From positions 2,480,001-2,544,000 of the forward strand of contig NC_006513.1 in NCBI RefSeq assembly GCF_000025965.1: a stretch of 64,000 nucleotides of DNA. The letters run 5' to 3'. Of the stretch, positions 20,139 to 29,462 are shown in pieces. Each line of letters starts with the position of its first letter. Position 1 is the first letter of the stretch. Made by a program: the position numbers and the translations under genes. The DNA is from Aromatoleum aromaticum EbN1. GTDB lineage: Bacteria; Pseudomonadota; Gammaproteobacteria; Burkholderiales; Rhodocyclaceae. A model generated the notes under the pieces. That model searched no databases, had not been told where the DNA came from, and saw only the letters and a program-made list of their open reading frames with translations.

Positions 20139-21218
20139 ATGCAGAAGAAACTGATTGCCCTGGCCGTCGCCGGCCTGGTCTCCGCCCCGGTTTTCGCGCA
20201 GTCGAACGTCACCGTGTACGGTATCGCCGACGCTTTCTTCGGCTACGGCAAGATGGACGACAACAAGTTCACCGGCGTCGAGAGCGGCGGCTGGGCGGGT
20301 TCCCGCCTGGGCTTCAAGGGTAGCGAGGACCTCGGCAACGGCCTGAAGGCCGTGTTCACGCTCGAGTACGGTATCGAACTCGACGACAACGAAGGCGTCG
20401 GCTCCGGTGCCTCGCGTAGCCGTCAGCAGTTCGTCGGCCTGCAGGGCGGCTTCGGCTTCATCGGTCTCGGCCGCCAGTACAATCCGGGCTACTACGTGTT
20501 CAAGTACGACGCGATCAACGTCATCCCGTTCAGCCCGCAGTTCATCCTCGCGGCTAACCAGGGTTCGAACATCGTCGCAGGTACCCCGGCGCGCGTCAGC
20601 AACGCAATCAACTACAAGTCGCCCGATTTCGGCGGCCTGACGCTGAACGCGATCTACGGCTTCAACGAAGCGAACCAGGACAACAACCGCCAGGCAGGTG
20701 ACACGGCAGCCGTCGGCGCCGAGTACGCGAACGGCCCGCTCGCGATCGGCCTCATCTACAGCCAGGTGAAGCAGGACGCCGGCGCGATCCCGACTGAGAA
20801 GTTCAACGGGGTTGCTGATGACACCAAGAAGGAAGCGTACCTGGGTGCCGCTTACGACTTCGGCATGTTCAAGCTGATGGGCTCGTACCAGATCATCAAG
20901 GATGCCACCGCTGCGGAAGACGACAACAAGGTCTGGCAGGTCGGCAGCGTGGTTCCGGTCAGCTCGGCCGGCAAGGTCCACCTGTCCTATGGCCGCACGG
21001 ATGCGGACGCGGACGACAGCGACGCCGCTGCCTGGTCGTTGATGTACTCGCATAGCCTGTCGAAGCGCACGCTCGCTTACGTCGGCTACACGCAAGTCGA
21101 CAACGACGACAACACGGCTTACTCGGTCCTCGCTAAAAGGACTGACGAGACCACTGGCGCCCCCCTCTTCGACGAAGACAGCCGCAACTTCCTGATCGGT
21201 GTGAATCACTCGTTCTGA
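20139..21218 (+). CDS. Gram-negative (Neisserial-type) general porin
   Basis: This 359-residue trimeric outer-membrane beta-barrel admits small hydrophilic solutes. A signal peptide ends at APVFA, and the mature protein begins QSNVTVYGIAD, the standard start of betaproteobacterial porins. Features include GSRLGFKGSEDLGNGLKAVF, the loop-3 region, alternating amphipathic strands throughout and the obligatory terminal phenylalanine (VNHSF) for BAM recognition. AGAGGAGAAACATAC precedes the ATG, and a strong terminator follows. Its codon use is tightly biased, as expected for a highly expressed protein. Confidence 0.96.
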   Translation: MQKKLIALAVAGLVSAPVFAQSNVTVYGIADAFFGYGKMDDNKFTGVESGGWAGSRLGFKGSEDLGNGLKAVFTLEYGIELDDNEGVGSGASRSRQQFVGLQGGFGFIGLGRQYNPGYYVFKYDAINVIPFSPQFILAANQGSNIVAGTPARVSNAINYKSPDFGGLTLNAIYGFNEANQDNNRQAGDTAAVGAEYANGPLAIGLIYSQVKQDAGAIPTEKFNGVADDTKKEAYLGAAYDFGMFKLMGSYQIIKDATAAEDDNKVWQVGSVVPVSSAGKVHLSYGRTDADADDSDAAAWSLMYSHSLSKRTLAYVGYTQVDNDDNTAYSVLAKRTDETTGAPLFDEDSRNFLIGVNHSF

Positions 21219-21243
21219 TCGTCTCCTGACGATTTGAACCCCG

Positions 21244-21270
21244 CGGGCGCTTCGGCGCCCGTTTTCTTTC
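21244..21270 (+). terminator. Rho-independent terminator of the porin gene
   Basis: CGGGCGC-TTCG-GCGCCCG forms a 7-bp stem with a stable tetraloop, followed by TTTTCTTTC. It starts 25 bases after the porin stop. Confidence 0.9.
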
Positions 21271-21462
21271 CTGGTTGCCCGGAATAATGGGGCCGTTGCG
21301 CGGACGAGGGCGCGTCATGAGGCGACTGCAGGCAGCATGACGCTGCGGAGAATCGGGTGACGCTTTGCCGGGATTCGTTCGCGAACTCGTTCCGCTGCTC
21401 AGGAACAACAAACGGGGAGCACCGATTAGGACTGGCGCCCGATGTAGCGGCGCGCTGTCGGT

Positions 21463-22233
21463 TCAGACTGCGAAGCGCAGACCTTGCAGGTCGAGTAGCA
21501 TCCTGTCTTGTTCGACGGACGAGAAGAACAAGCGGTAAAGGCTGCGGTCCCGCGTCGACTCGTTTCCGCCGATGCGCCGGATTTCCCGTTCCGCGTGTTC
21601 GAGTGAAAGCCGCATCAGCACTGCAGGGGCGCCGACGCGCGGGCAGATGCGTTCCGGCCCCGCGACCTCGTAGCCCATCATGCGGCTGTAGAAGGCCGTA
21701 TGCCGGGGATGCACTTCGACGAAGAGATCCGTCATGCGATGCACGAGGCGCGTGATCATGAAAGCCAGGTGAAAAACCGACGCCAGCACTTCCGGTGAAC
21801 TGTGGGACGGATCCATCGCCAGGCGGGTCACTTCGCATACCCGTGCGCCATTGCTGCGCGCTTCGTCGATCTCGCCCTGATAAAGTGTGTCGGCGAGTAA
21901 GCCTCGGGGCGAATCGATGCCCACGGTCAGGGTGCCAAAAAGAAGGTCTCCCTTGCATGCCGCCAGCGTTGTCTGACCGGCGTGTTTCGGGAGCTTCGCC
22001 GGCTGATCCGTTGCAAGTCCTCGCCAAGAATACATTCGTTGGATGAGCTTGCTGATTTTGCCGTGTACCTCGTCCATTTCATCATGGACCATTCGAACGT
22101 GATATCCATCCCGCGTGATCGCGAAGTCAGGATCCATTGCGCCGAATCTGTGATCGACGATTGAAAGGGACGGTTTCAAGCGAGACTGGCTCGCTTTTTT
22201 AATGCCCTCGGCGTGGTAAGCTGATTCTGTCAT
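21463..22233 (-). CDS. FeeM-like N-acyl amino acid synthase / acyltransferase
   Basis: FeeM proteins are GNAT-fold acyltransferases, related to acyl-homoserine lactone synthases, that join an acyl-ACP chain to an amino acid such as tyrosine. The 256-residue protein shows a LLFGTLTVGIDSPRGLLAD strand, GARVCEVTRLAMD (the family's conserved E-TRLA block), HLAFMITRLVHRMTDLFVEVHPRH and FYSRMMGYEVAG. ATG 22233 is preceded by a GGAGGAGG-containing segment at long spacing; longer in-frame starts exist. It is divergent from the exosortase-A polysaccharide operon, where acyltransferases of this class are often found. The product is not known. Confidence 0.78.
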   Translation of the reverse strand: MTESAYHAEGIKKASQSRLKPSLSIVDHRFGAMDPDFAITRDGYHVRMVHDEMDEVHGKISKLIQRMYSWRGLATDQPAKLPKHAGQTTLAACKGDLLFGTLTVGIDSPRGLLADTLYQGEIDEARSNGARVCEVTRLAMDPSHSSPEVLASVFHLAFMITRLVHRMTDLFVEVHPRHTAFYSRMMGYEVAGPERICPRVGAPAVLMRLSLEHAEREIRRIGGNESTRDRSLYRLFFSSVEQDRMLLDLQGLRFAV

Positions 22234-22455
22234 GTGTGTTCGCGCCTCGTCGTTGGAGGAGGAAAGCGCCCGGAAGAATTCGGGGGCAAGAAGAGCGTGG
22301 TCCGTTTCAGGCCGCGCGCTGAACTCTACCGGCAGGGGGTTAGGGACGCTGTAAGCGGTTGTGTATTTTTTCCTGCGGCATAAGGGGTTACGATTCGTAG
22401 CATGAAGGAAATTTGCTCGGTGCATGATGGGCGCCGATCCAGAGGGAGAGCATAG

Positions 22456-23091
22456 ATGATGGTAGAGAGTGCATCGATGTCGGGGGACAGTGTCCGCAAG
22501 TTTCTTGGGGTGACCGTTGCAGCGGGGTTGTTGTCGGGGTGCGCGACGTCCTCGTTTCCACCCGCTCCGGCGGTAGCGTCGGATGCTGCATACAACTACG
22601 TGATCGGGCCGGGCGACAGCGTGAACATCGTCGTCTGGCGAAACCCCGAGTTGTCGATGGCGGTGCCGGTCCGGCCCGACGGCAAGATCACGACACCGCT
22701 CGTCGAAGATCTTCCGGCGCTCGGGAAAGACTCCTCGACGCTGGCGCGCGACATCGAGCAGGCGCTTGCGAAATTCATTCGCGAGCCGGTCGTGACCGTG
22801 ATCGTGACCAGTTTTGTCGGCCCCTACAGCGAACAGATCCGCGTGGTCGGCGAGGCGGCAACTCCGCAAGTCCTGCCCTACGTCCAGAAAATGACGCTGC
22901 TCGACGTGATGATCGCAGTCGGAGGCGTCACCGAATTCGCCGACGGCAATGGCGCCTCGATCCTTCGTACCGGCGAAGGAAACAAGCAGTACAGCGTCCG
23001 CGTCAAGGACCTGCTCAAGCGAGGTGACGTGTCGGCGAACGTCGAAATGCGGCCGGGTGACGTGCTGATCATTCCCCAGAGCTGGTTCTGA
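22456..23091 (+). CDS. Exosortase-A-associated exopolysaccharide export lipoprotein (Wza-like)
   Basis: This is a short outer-membrane polysaccharide export protein (OPX). The 211-residue protein has a lipobox, LLSGC, near residue 28, a poly-export domain beginning YVIGPGDSVNIVVWRNPELS, and a SLBB-type second domain (IRVVGEAATPQVLPYV to DVLIIPQSW). ATG 22456 follows AGGGAGAGCATAG. It is the first gene of the long collinear operon; the chain-length regulator follows 72 bases later. It is a compact form compared with E. coli Wza. Confidence 0.92.
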   Translation: MMVESASMSGDSVRKFLGVTVAAGLLSGCATSSFPPAPAVASDAAYNYVIGPGDSVNIVVWRNPELSMAVPVRPDGKITTPLVEDLPALGKDSSTLARDIEQALAKFIREPVVTVIVTSFVGPYSEQIRVVGEAATPQVLPYVQKMTLLDVMIAVGGVTEFADGNGASILRTGEGNKQYSVRVKDLLKRGDVSANVEMRPGDVLIIPQSWF

Positions 23092-23163
23092 TTTCCTGAC
23101 TTGGGCTGTGTGTCTGGGCAACACGGCACGGCACATCGATTCGGACGGTGACGAGGGGCGCTG

Positions 23164-24708
23164 ATGGAAGAGCTATTTTCGCAGATAGCCGGGCACGTGC
23201 GGGGAATGTGGCGGTTCCGCTGGTGGGGCCTCGCCTTCGCGTGGATCGCCGGCATCACGGGAGGCTTCGTGATCTATTCGATGCCGGACCGATACGAATC
23301 CACGGCGCGCATCTACGTCGACACGCAGTCGGTGCTGCGTCCGCTGATGTCTGGACTCGCCGTTCAGCCCAATATCGACCAGCAGATCGCGATTCTCAGC
23401 CGCACGCTGATTACCCGGCCGAACGTCGAAAAACTCATCACGATGGCCGACCTCGACCCGGGGGCGCGCACTCCGGCACAGCGCGAAGCGCTCATCGCCG
23501 AGCTTACCCGCGGGCTGCAGATCCGGGGGGCCGGTCGGAACAACCTGTTCACGCTGGCTTACCAGGATGCTCATCCCGAGCGCGCGCAGCGCATTGTCCA
23601 GGCCCTGGTATCGTTGTTCGTGGAATCGGGGCTGGTCGGCAAGCGGCAGGATTCGACGTCGGCGCGGCGATTCATCGACGAGCAGATCGCCGGTTACGAA
23701 CAGAAGCTCGGCGAAGCGGAAAACCGCCTGAAGGACTTCCGTCTGCGCAACATGGCGCTGCTCGGGGACGGGGGGCGCGACTACGTTTCGCAGATGGCGG
23801 AATTGTCGGCGCAGCTGCGGCAGGCGGAACTCGAACTGAAGGAAGCGCAGAATTCCCGCGATTCGCTCAAGCGTCAGCTTGTCGGGGAAGAGCCCGTGCT
23901 CCTGGCACAGCCGCCCAACCCGTTGTCGGTGGCGTTGCCGGAGATCGACGGACGGATCGACGCGCTGAAAAAAAACCTGGATGGCCTGCTGCTGCGCTAC
24001 ACCGATGAGCATCCCGACATCGTCGGCGTACGGCGTGTGATTGCGCAGCTCGAGGAGCAGAAACAGAAAGAAGTCGAAGCAATGCGGAAGGTCGACACCG
24101 GCGCGCCCTGGGCGCCGAATGCCAATCCGGTCGTCCAGCAGATGAAGATTTCACTCGCCGAGGCCGAGGCGCGGGTCGCATCGCTGGAGGCGCGGGTGGC
24201 CGAGTTCGGTTCGCGGCTCGCACAGTTGCGCTCGTCGGCCGAACTCCTGCCGAAGATCGAAGCCGAGCAGACGCAGTTGAACCGCGATTACGAAGTGCAT
24301 AAGCGCAATTACGAAGCCCTGGTCGCGCGGCGCGAATCGGCCAACATGTCGGTGGAAATGACCGCTCAGGGGGGAGTCACCGAATTTCGCGTGATCGACC
24401 CGCCGAGCTTGCCGAACAAGCCGGCGGCGCCGAATCGCGCGCTGCTGATGCCGCTTGCCGGGCTGATCGGGCTGGGTGCCGGCATTGCACTGGCTTTCCT
24501 GCTTTCGCAGCTTCGCCCGGCTTTCGACAACGTGCGTTCGCTGCGGGAAATCATCGGCTTGCCGGTGCTGGGCGCAGTTTCGCTGGTCGCGGATCCGGTG
24601 CTCCAGAAGAGAAGACGGCGGGGGCTGCTGGCATTCGGCGGAGGCGTCGCAGGGTTCATCGTGGTGGTCGCCGGGATGACCGCGATGGTTCAGTTGCTGC
24701 AGGGCTAG
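23164..24708 (+). CDS. Exosortase-A-associated chain length determinant (Wzz/EpsF-like)
   Basis: This inner-membrane polysaccharide co-polymerase sets chain length and couples to the tyrosine kinase. The 514-residue protein has TM1 at ~20-40, a Wzz domain with RYESTARIYVDTQSVL, a long periplasmic coiled-coil region (~170-390, including KLGEAENRLKDFRLRN), and a proline-rich PSLPNKPAAPNR segment before TM2 at ~425-445. A further hydrophobic stretch lies at the C-terminus (~490-510). The kinase domain is absent and is supplied by the next gene, 13 bases downstream. Confidence 0.92.
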   Translation: MEELFSQIAGHVRGMWRFRWWGLAFAWIAGITGGFVIYSMPDRYESTARIYVDTQSVLRPLMSGLAVQPNIDQQIAILSRTLITRPNVEKLITMADLDPGARTPAQREALIAELTRGLQIRGAGRNNLFTLAYQDAHPERAQRIVQALVSLFVESGLVGKRQDSTSARRFIDEQIAGYEQKLGEAENRLKDFRLRNMALLGDGGRDYVSQMAELSAQLRQAELELKEAQNSRDSLKRQLVGEEPVLLAQPPNPLSVALPEIDGRIDALKKNLDGLLLRYTDEHPDIVGVRRVIAQLEEQKQKEVEAMRKVDTGAPWAPNANPVVQQMKISLAEAEARVASLEARVAEFGSRLAQLRSSAELLPKIEAEQTQLNRDYEVHKRNYEALVARRESANMSVEMTAQGGVTEFRVIDPPSLPNKPAAPNRALLMPLAGLIGLGAGIALAFLLSQLRPAFDNVRSLREIIGLPVLGAVSLVADPVLQKRRRRGLLAFGGGVAGFIVVVAGMTAMVQLLQG

Positions 24709-24721
24709 GAGAGATCAATCA

Positions 24722-25711
24722 ATGAGTCTCATCGAAAAGGCCGTCGAGCGCCTCGGCCAGTTGCAGCGCGCCGACGGGCAGACGCCGGAGGAGGATGCCG
24801 GCATCGTCATCGAAGCCAGGAAAACCGCGGACGCTCCAGGCCCCATTTCGGCAGCTTCGCCTGCGCACGCCAAGCGCAGCGAACGCGCCGCAGAGGCGCA
24901 GCGAGTTGCTGCACAGGCAGTCAGCATCGAACTCGATCTGGATCGCCTGACGCAACTCGGACTCGTGACGCCAAACCACCCGCGCTCGGTGATCGCCGAG
25001 GAGTACAGGGTGATCAAGCGCCCGCTGATTCACAATGCGCAGGGCAGGGGTGCCGCGGCGGTGGCCAATGGCAACCTGATCATGGTCACCAGCGCGTTGC
25101 CGGGCGAAGGCAAGTCGTTTACCGCGATCAACCTCGCGATGAGCATCGCGATGGAACTCGATCACACGGTCCTGCTGGTCGATGCCGATTTTTCCCGACC
25201 GGCGGTCCTTTCGCGCCTCGGCCTGCCGCCTCGGAAAGGCCTCATGGACGTGCTGGTGGGCGACGTCGGGGACCTTTCCGAAGTCATGCTGCGAACCAGC
25301 GTCGAGAAGCTTTCGATTCTCCCCGCCGGCATGGTTCATCAGCGCGCGACCGAGCTGATCGCCTCGGATGCGATGAACCGTCTGCTCGAAGAAATGGCAA
25401 CGCGTTACGCGGAACGGATCATCGTATTTGATTCCCCGCCGCTGCTGGCGACCACCGAAGCGCGGGTTCTCGCGACCCATATGGGGCAGGTCGTGATGGT
25501 CGTCGAATCCGACCGGACGACCCACGGCACGGTCCAGCAGGCGCTTTCGACAATCGACGCATGCCCGGTCAAGCTCCTCGTGCTCAACAAGGCGGCTGAG
25601 GGCGGACGCGGCAGCCTCTACGGATATGGATACGGCTACGGATATGGTTATGGCGGAGGTTCTCGAACGGAAGAGCACGGTGCGGACTCGCGGACAGACG
25701 CGGCAGCCTGA
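24722..25711 (+). CDS. Exosortase-A-associated tyrosine autokinase (BY-kinase)
   Basis: This cytoplasmic BY-kinase partners the preceding co-polymerase to control polymerisation by cyclic autophosphorylation. The 329-residue protein has Walker A TSALPGEGKSFTAIN (Lys131), Walker A' HTVLLVDADFSRP (~149-160), and Walker B IIVFDSPPLL. The C-terminus carries a YGYGYGYG-type cluster of tyrosines (~300-311), the autophosphorylation site. The underlying DNA is a tandem six-base repeat. A low-molecular-weight phosphatase at 49048-49641 is a possible partner. The N-terminal ~70 residues are an Ala-rich linker. Confidence 0.92.
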   Translation: MSLIEKAVERLGQLQRADGQTPEEDAGIVIEARKTADAPGPISAASPAHAKRSERAAEAQRVAAQAVSIELDLDRLTQLGLVTPNHPRSVIAEEYRVIKRPLIHNAQGRGAAAVANGNLIMVTSALPGEGKSFTAINLAMSIAMELDHTVLLVDADFSRPAVLSRLGLPPRKGLMDVLVGDVGDLSEVMLRTSVEKLSILPAGMVHQRATELIASDAMNRLLEEMATRYAERIIVFDSPPLLATTEARVLATHMGQVVMVVESDRTTHGTVQQALSTIDACPVKLLVLNKAAEGGRGSLYGYGYGYGYGYGGGSRTEEHGADSRTDAAA

Positions 25712-25742
25712 AACTCGCCGGTGCTGTGGGGGCAGCGCGAGC

Positions 25743-27221
25743 ATGAAACTTCTTGCGCTTGCCGGCGTGATGATCGTCGCCGGGAACGTCAACGCGCAGG
25801 TATTCATCGTGCAACCCTCGATTCATTCAAGGCTGACCTATTCCGACAATTCCCGCGCAACCGAGAACGGCGGCGGCGACTGGATCGCCGAAGTCACGCC
25901 GGCGATCGCGATTGCCCGCGACCAGGGCCGCATCACCGGGAACCTCGATGCCCGCCTGCGCAGTGTCATGTACGCCAATGACAGCGACCGGAATACATCG
26001 TTCGTCGCGATGCAGGGGCGAGGCCAGGTCGAAGCGGTCGAAGACGTCCTTTTCGTCGACATGTCGGCTTTGGTGAGCCGCAACAACAGATCGGATCTGA
26101 GGGGCCGGTCATCGCAGGATTTTCTCTCTACCGACAGCGGCAACGAGACGCGGATTTTTTCGCTCGGCCCGCGCCTGCACTTCAGGCTCGGTGCCGGTCC
26201 CGAAGGGGTCGCCAGCTACCGGATGAACTGGCTCGACAGCGGCTCGGGCATCCTGTCGCGCACGGTCGAGAACACGCGCGGCCAGCTCTCCGATCCGCAC
26301 GCTTTCGGTAGAGTGGGCTGGTCACTGGATTATTCGCGTGCCGACACACGTTATGACGACGCGACGGACAGCGAGGTGTCGGAGGAAATCGCTCGTGCGA
26401 CGATATTCCTGTACGTGTCGCCACAGTTGCGCCTGCGTGCCATCGCCGGCCACGAGTCGAACGAGTATTCCGTGCTCTCCGGTGAGAGCAGCTCGATCAC
26501 CGGCGCCGGTTTCGACTGGAATCCGACGCCAAGAACGACCCTCTCGGCCACTGCCGAAGACCGGATTTTCGGTCGCAGCTATTACCTCGATTTCAACCAT
26601 CGCCGGCCGCTGTCGTGGTGGAATGTTTCCTATTCGCGCGACATCACGTCGTCGCTGGAGACGAACGGCAGCGTTTTCGACGATCCCGCGTTCCGGAGCC
26701 TCTTCGATGCGCTCGCGACTGAAGTGCCGGATCCGTTCGAACGCGAGGCTCTCGTGCGTCAGCAACTCGGTTATCCGGGAATCGGGCTGCGGGACACGTT
26801 CGTGACCAACAACTATTTCCTCGCCCGGACACTGCGCGGCAGCGTGTCGTTGGTCGGTGCGCGCAACGTTCTGACGCTCTCGCTGCAGCGCCGCGAACGC
26901 TCCCGCCTCGGCGAGCCGTTGGTCAGCGACCCACGCGACGATCTTTCGCTCTTCAACGACGTCGAGACGCGCTCGGGAACCGTTTCCCTGAGCCACAGCC
27001 TGTCGCCCGCCGCGACGTTGAATACCAGCGTCGTCCGTTCCTACTCGGAAGGCTCAGGTACGTCCGACGCCGAGACGAGGCGGACGACGTTTTCGCTCGG
27101 GGTCAGCTCGCGCTTCGGTAGACGAACGGCCGGGAGCCTGATTTACCGCCATCAGCGGGCGTCGGGGACCAGCGATTTCACGGAAAACATCCTGACTGCC
27201 AGTGTCGGCATGCAGTTCTGA
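25743..27221 (+). CDS. Exosortase-A-associated outer-membrane beta-barrel protein
   Basis: The 492-residue protein starts with a signal peptide (MKLLALAGVMIVAGNVNAQ) and then consists of alternating amphipathic strands ending in a terminal Phe (ASVGMQF), the mark of an outer-membrane barrel. It corresponds in position and design to the TIGR-defined uncharacterised PEP-CTERM-system outer-membrane protein, probably a polysaccharide secretin or pore. ATG 25743 is preceded by GGGGGCAGCGAGC. A longer open frame upstream overlaps the kinase and is not needed. Confidence 0.85.
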   Translation: MKLLALAGVMIVAGNVNAQVFIVQPSIHSRLTYSDNSRATENGGGDWIAEVTPAIAIARDQGRITGNLDARLRSVMYANDSDRNTSFVAMQGRGQVEAVEDVLFVDMSALVSRNNRSDLRGRSSQDFLSTDSGNETRIFSLGPRLHFRLGAGPEGVASYRMNWLDSGSGILSRTVENTRGQLSDPHAFGRVGWSLDYSRADTRYDDATDSEVSEEIARATIFLYVSPQLRLRAIAGHESNEYSVLSGESSSITGAGFDWNPTPRTTLSATAEDRIFGRSYYLDFNHRRPLSWWNVSYSRDITSSLETNGSVFDDPAFRSLFDALATEVPDPFEREALVRQQLGYPGIGLRDTFVTNNYFLARTLRGSVSLVGARNVLTLSLQRRERSRLGEPLVSDPRDDLSLFNDVETRSGTVSLSHSLSPAATLNTSVVRSYSEGSGTSDAETRRTTFSLGVSSRFGRRTAGSLIYRHQRASGTSDFTENILTASVGMQF

Positions 27222-27232
27222 CCGGGGGTCGA

Positions 27233-28312
27233 ATGTACGAATCGTATTTCAAGCTTCGCGCAAAGCCTTTTCAGCTCAATCCCGATCCGGCATTTTTTTA
27301 CGGCAGCCGTGGTCATCGGCGGGCGATGGCGTATCTCGAATATGGGCTGCACCAGAACGAGGGGTTCATCGTCGTGACGGGCGAAATCGGCGCTGGCAAG
27401 ACGACGCTGGTGCGCAGCCTGCTCGAGCGTCTGGAGCCCAGCAAGGTCGTCGCGGCGAACCTGGTCAGCACGCAGGTCGATCAGAACGACATCCTGCGCA
27501 TGGTCGCGGTGGCGTTCGGCGTGCCGAGCCGGGGCCTCGACAAGGCCGGCCTGCTGCTCGCGCTCGAAACCTACTTCGTGTCGCTCGCCGCAGCGGGCAA
27601 GCGGGCGCTGCTGATTGTCGACGAGGCGCAGAACCTCTACGAGGAAGCGGTCGAAGAGCTTCGCATGCTGTCGAACTTCCAGCTCGAGGATCACGCGCTG
27701 CTGCAGAGCTTCCTCGTCGGTCAGCCCGAGTTCAGGGAAGTCATGCAGAGCCCGCAGATGCAGCAGCTGCGGCAGCGTGTGATCGCTTCGTATCATCTCG
27801 GTCCGATGGACGCCGAGGAGACGCGCGCCTATATCGAGCATCGCCTGCATCATGTCGGCTGGGAGAACGACCCGGTTTTTGCCCCCGCGGCGTTCGATGC
27901 GATCTATGGCTACACCGGTGGCATCCCGCGACGCATCAACGCCCTGTGCGACAGGCTGATGCTGTCCGCATTTCTCGCCGAGCGTCACGAAGTGTCCGGG
28001 GAAGACGTGCGCGAGATCGTCGCCGAACTGAAGGAAGAGTTCGACCCGGTGCTGCGGCGGGGCACGAACGGAAAACCGGTGCCGTTCCAGGACGGCGCTT
28101 TTGCCCCGGGATCGATCGATCCGGCTCGCCTGGTGATCCCCCACGGGCTGGCTGGGCAGGTCGCCGGCATGGCAGCCAGCTTCGACGTGCAGCGCATCGA
28201 GGCGCGGATTGCCGGGCTCGAACATTCGCTGTCGGCCACCCTCGACGTCCTCAACCAGCTCCTGGCTGCGGTGCGGCGCGACGGCACGACGGAGGATTCG
28301 CCTCATGATTGA
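27233..28312 (+). CDS. Exosortase-A-associated AAA ATPase (ExeA/GspA-like)
   Basis: The 359-residue protein is an AAA ATPase of the ExeA family, found in nearly all exosortase-A polysaccharide loci. Its role is probably in envelope assembly but is not established. The N-terminal block (YFKLRAKPFQLNPDPAFFYG) is diagnostic, Walker A is TGEIGAGKTTL (Lys56), and Walker B is ALLIVDEAQNL. The C-terminal ~70 residues form a possible amphipathic helix (IEARIAGLEHSLSATLDVLNQLL). It overlaps wecB by eight bases. Confidence 0.92.
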   Translation: MYESYFKLRAKPFQLNPDPAFFYGSRGHRRAMAYLEYGLHQNEGFIVVTGEIGAGKTTLVRSLLERLEPSKVVAANLVSTQVDQNDILRMVAVAFGVPSRGLDKAGLLLALETYFVSLAAAGKRALLIVDEAQNLYEEAVEELRMLSNFQLEDHALLQSFLVGQPEFREVMQSPQMQQLRQRVIASYHLGPMDAEETRAYIEHRLHHVGWENDPVFAPAAFDAIYGYTGGIPRRINALCDRLMLSAFLAERHEVSGEDVREIVAELKEEFDPVLRRGTNGKPVPFQDGAFAPGSIDPARLVIPHGLAGQVAGMAASFDVQRIEARIAGLEHSLSATLDVLNQLLAAVRRDGTTEDSPHD

Positions 28313-29462
28313 GTCAGGGGCGGCGGCGCCGGTGATCTGCGTCGTGGGGGCGCGGCCGAACTACATGAAAATGGCGCCGATCATCCGCGCCCTCGCAGCC
28401 CATCGGCCGCCGGTCCGGACGCTGCTCGTGCACACCGGGCAGCACTACGACAGCGCGATGAACGAGCGCCTGTTCGCCGACCTCGATCTGCCGCACCCGC
28501 AGGTGAACCTCGAAGTGGGTTCGGCCAGCCACGCAGTGCAGACTGCCGAAGTGATGAGGCGTTTCGAACCCGTCATCGACGAGCACGGCGCGCGCGCGGT
28601 GCTGGTGGTCGGCGACGTGAACTCGACGCTCGCGTGCGCACTGGTCGCGGTCAAGCGCCATGTGCCGGTCGCGCATGTCGAATCCGGCCTGCGCAGTCAT
28701 GACCGCAGGATGCCCGAAGAGATCAATCGCATCCTGACGGACCAGATTTCCGATCTTCTGTATACGACCGAACGCAGCGCCCACGACAATCTCGCGCGCG
28801 AAGGGATTGCGCCCGGGCGCGTGGTGTTCGTCGGCAACGTCATGATCGACAGCTTGCTCGCGAACCTGCCGAAGGCCGTGCCGCCGGCCGGGCTGCTCGC
28901 AGCCGCAGGGTACGCGCGCGAACGGATCGCCGGCGGCTACGGCGTCGTGACGCTGCACCGCCCGTCGAACGTCGATCATACGCAAACTCTCGGGCCGATC
29001 ATCGAGGCGCTGCGCGAGATCAGCACGCGCCTGCCGCTGGTGATCGCGCTGCATCCGCGCACGCGCCACAACCTCGAACGGTTCGGCATGCTCGACCGAC
29101 TCGGCGCGCCGGGTTTCATCATCCTGCCGCCACAGGGCTATCTCGAGATGCTCGGCCTGATGGCGGGAGCAACAGTCGTCCTGACCGATTCGGGTGGCAT
29201 CCAGGAGGAGACGACTGCGCTGGGCGTGCCGTGCCTGACGATCCGCGAGAACACTGAACGTCCGATCACCGTCGAACAGGGCACGAACACGCTCGTCGGC
29301 GTCGATCCGGCGGCGCTGCGGGCAGCGGTCGATACGGTTCGCGCCGGTGAGGGCAAGCGCGGGCGGGTGCCGGAATACTGGGACGGCCGGGCGGCGCAGC
29401 GCATCGCCGCGCACCTCGCGGCGTGGCTCGACGCGCATGAAAAACAGGCGCAGCCGGCATGA
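28305..29462 (+). CDS. wecB: UDP-N-acetylglucosamine 2-epimerase (non-hydrolysing)
   Basis: WecB interconverts UDP-GlcNAc and UDP-ManNAc, feeding ManNAc or ManNAcA into the glycan. The 385-residue protein shows VVGARPNYMKMAPI, HTGQHYD, HVESGLRSHD (active-site region), TLHRPSNVDH and LTDSGGIQEETTALGVP. ATG 28305 follows GGAGGATTCGCCTC and overlaps the ATPase end. The following gene is separated only by a structured repeat, copy C, whose first bases include this stop codon. Confidence 0.94.
   Translation: MIESGAAAPVICVVGARPNYMKMAPIIRALAAHRPPVRTLLVHTGQHYDSAMNERLFADLDLPHPQVNLEVGSASHAVQTAEVMRRFEPVIDEHGARAVLVVGDVNSTLACALVAVKRHVPVAHVESGLRSHDRRMPEEINRILTDQISDLLYTTERSAHDNLAREGIAPGRVVFVGNVMIDSLLANLPKAVPPAGLLAAAGYARERIAGGYGVVTLHRPSNVDHTQTLGPIIEALREISTRLPLVIALHPRTRHNLERFGMLDRLGAPGFIILPPQGYLEMLGLMAGATVVLTDSGGIQEETTALGVPCLTIRENTERPITVEQGTNTLVGVDPAALRAAVDTVRAGEGKRGRVPEYWDGRAAQRIAAHLAAWLDAHEKQAQPA

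Noticed and set aside
19725-21209. A 494-codon minus-strand frame opposite the porin
   Set aside because: Antisense to a clear porin; Asp/Val/Glu bias mirrors the porin codons.
22234-22455. A sigma-54 promoter before the polysaccharide export gene
   Set aside because: I looked for TGGC-N7-TTGC spacing because PrsK/PrsR systems use RpoN. The closest match (TAGCAT...TTTGC) has wrong spacing.
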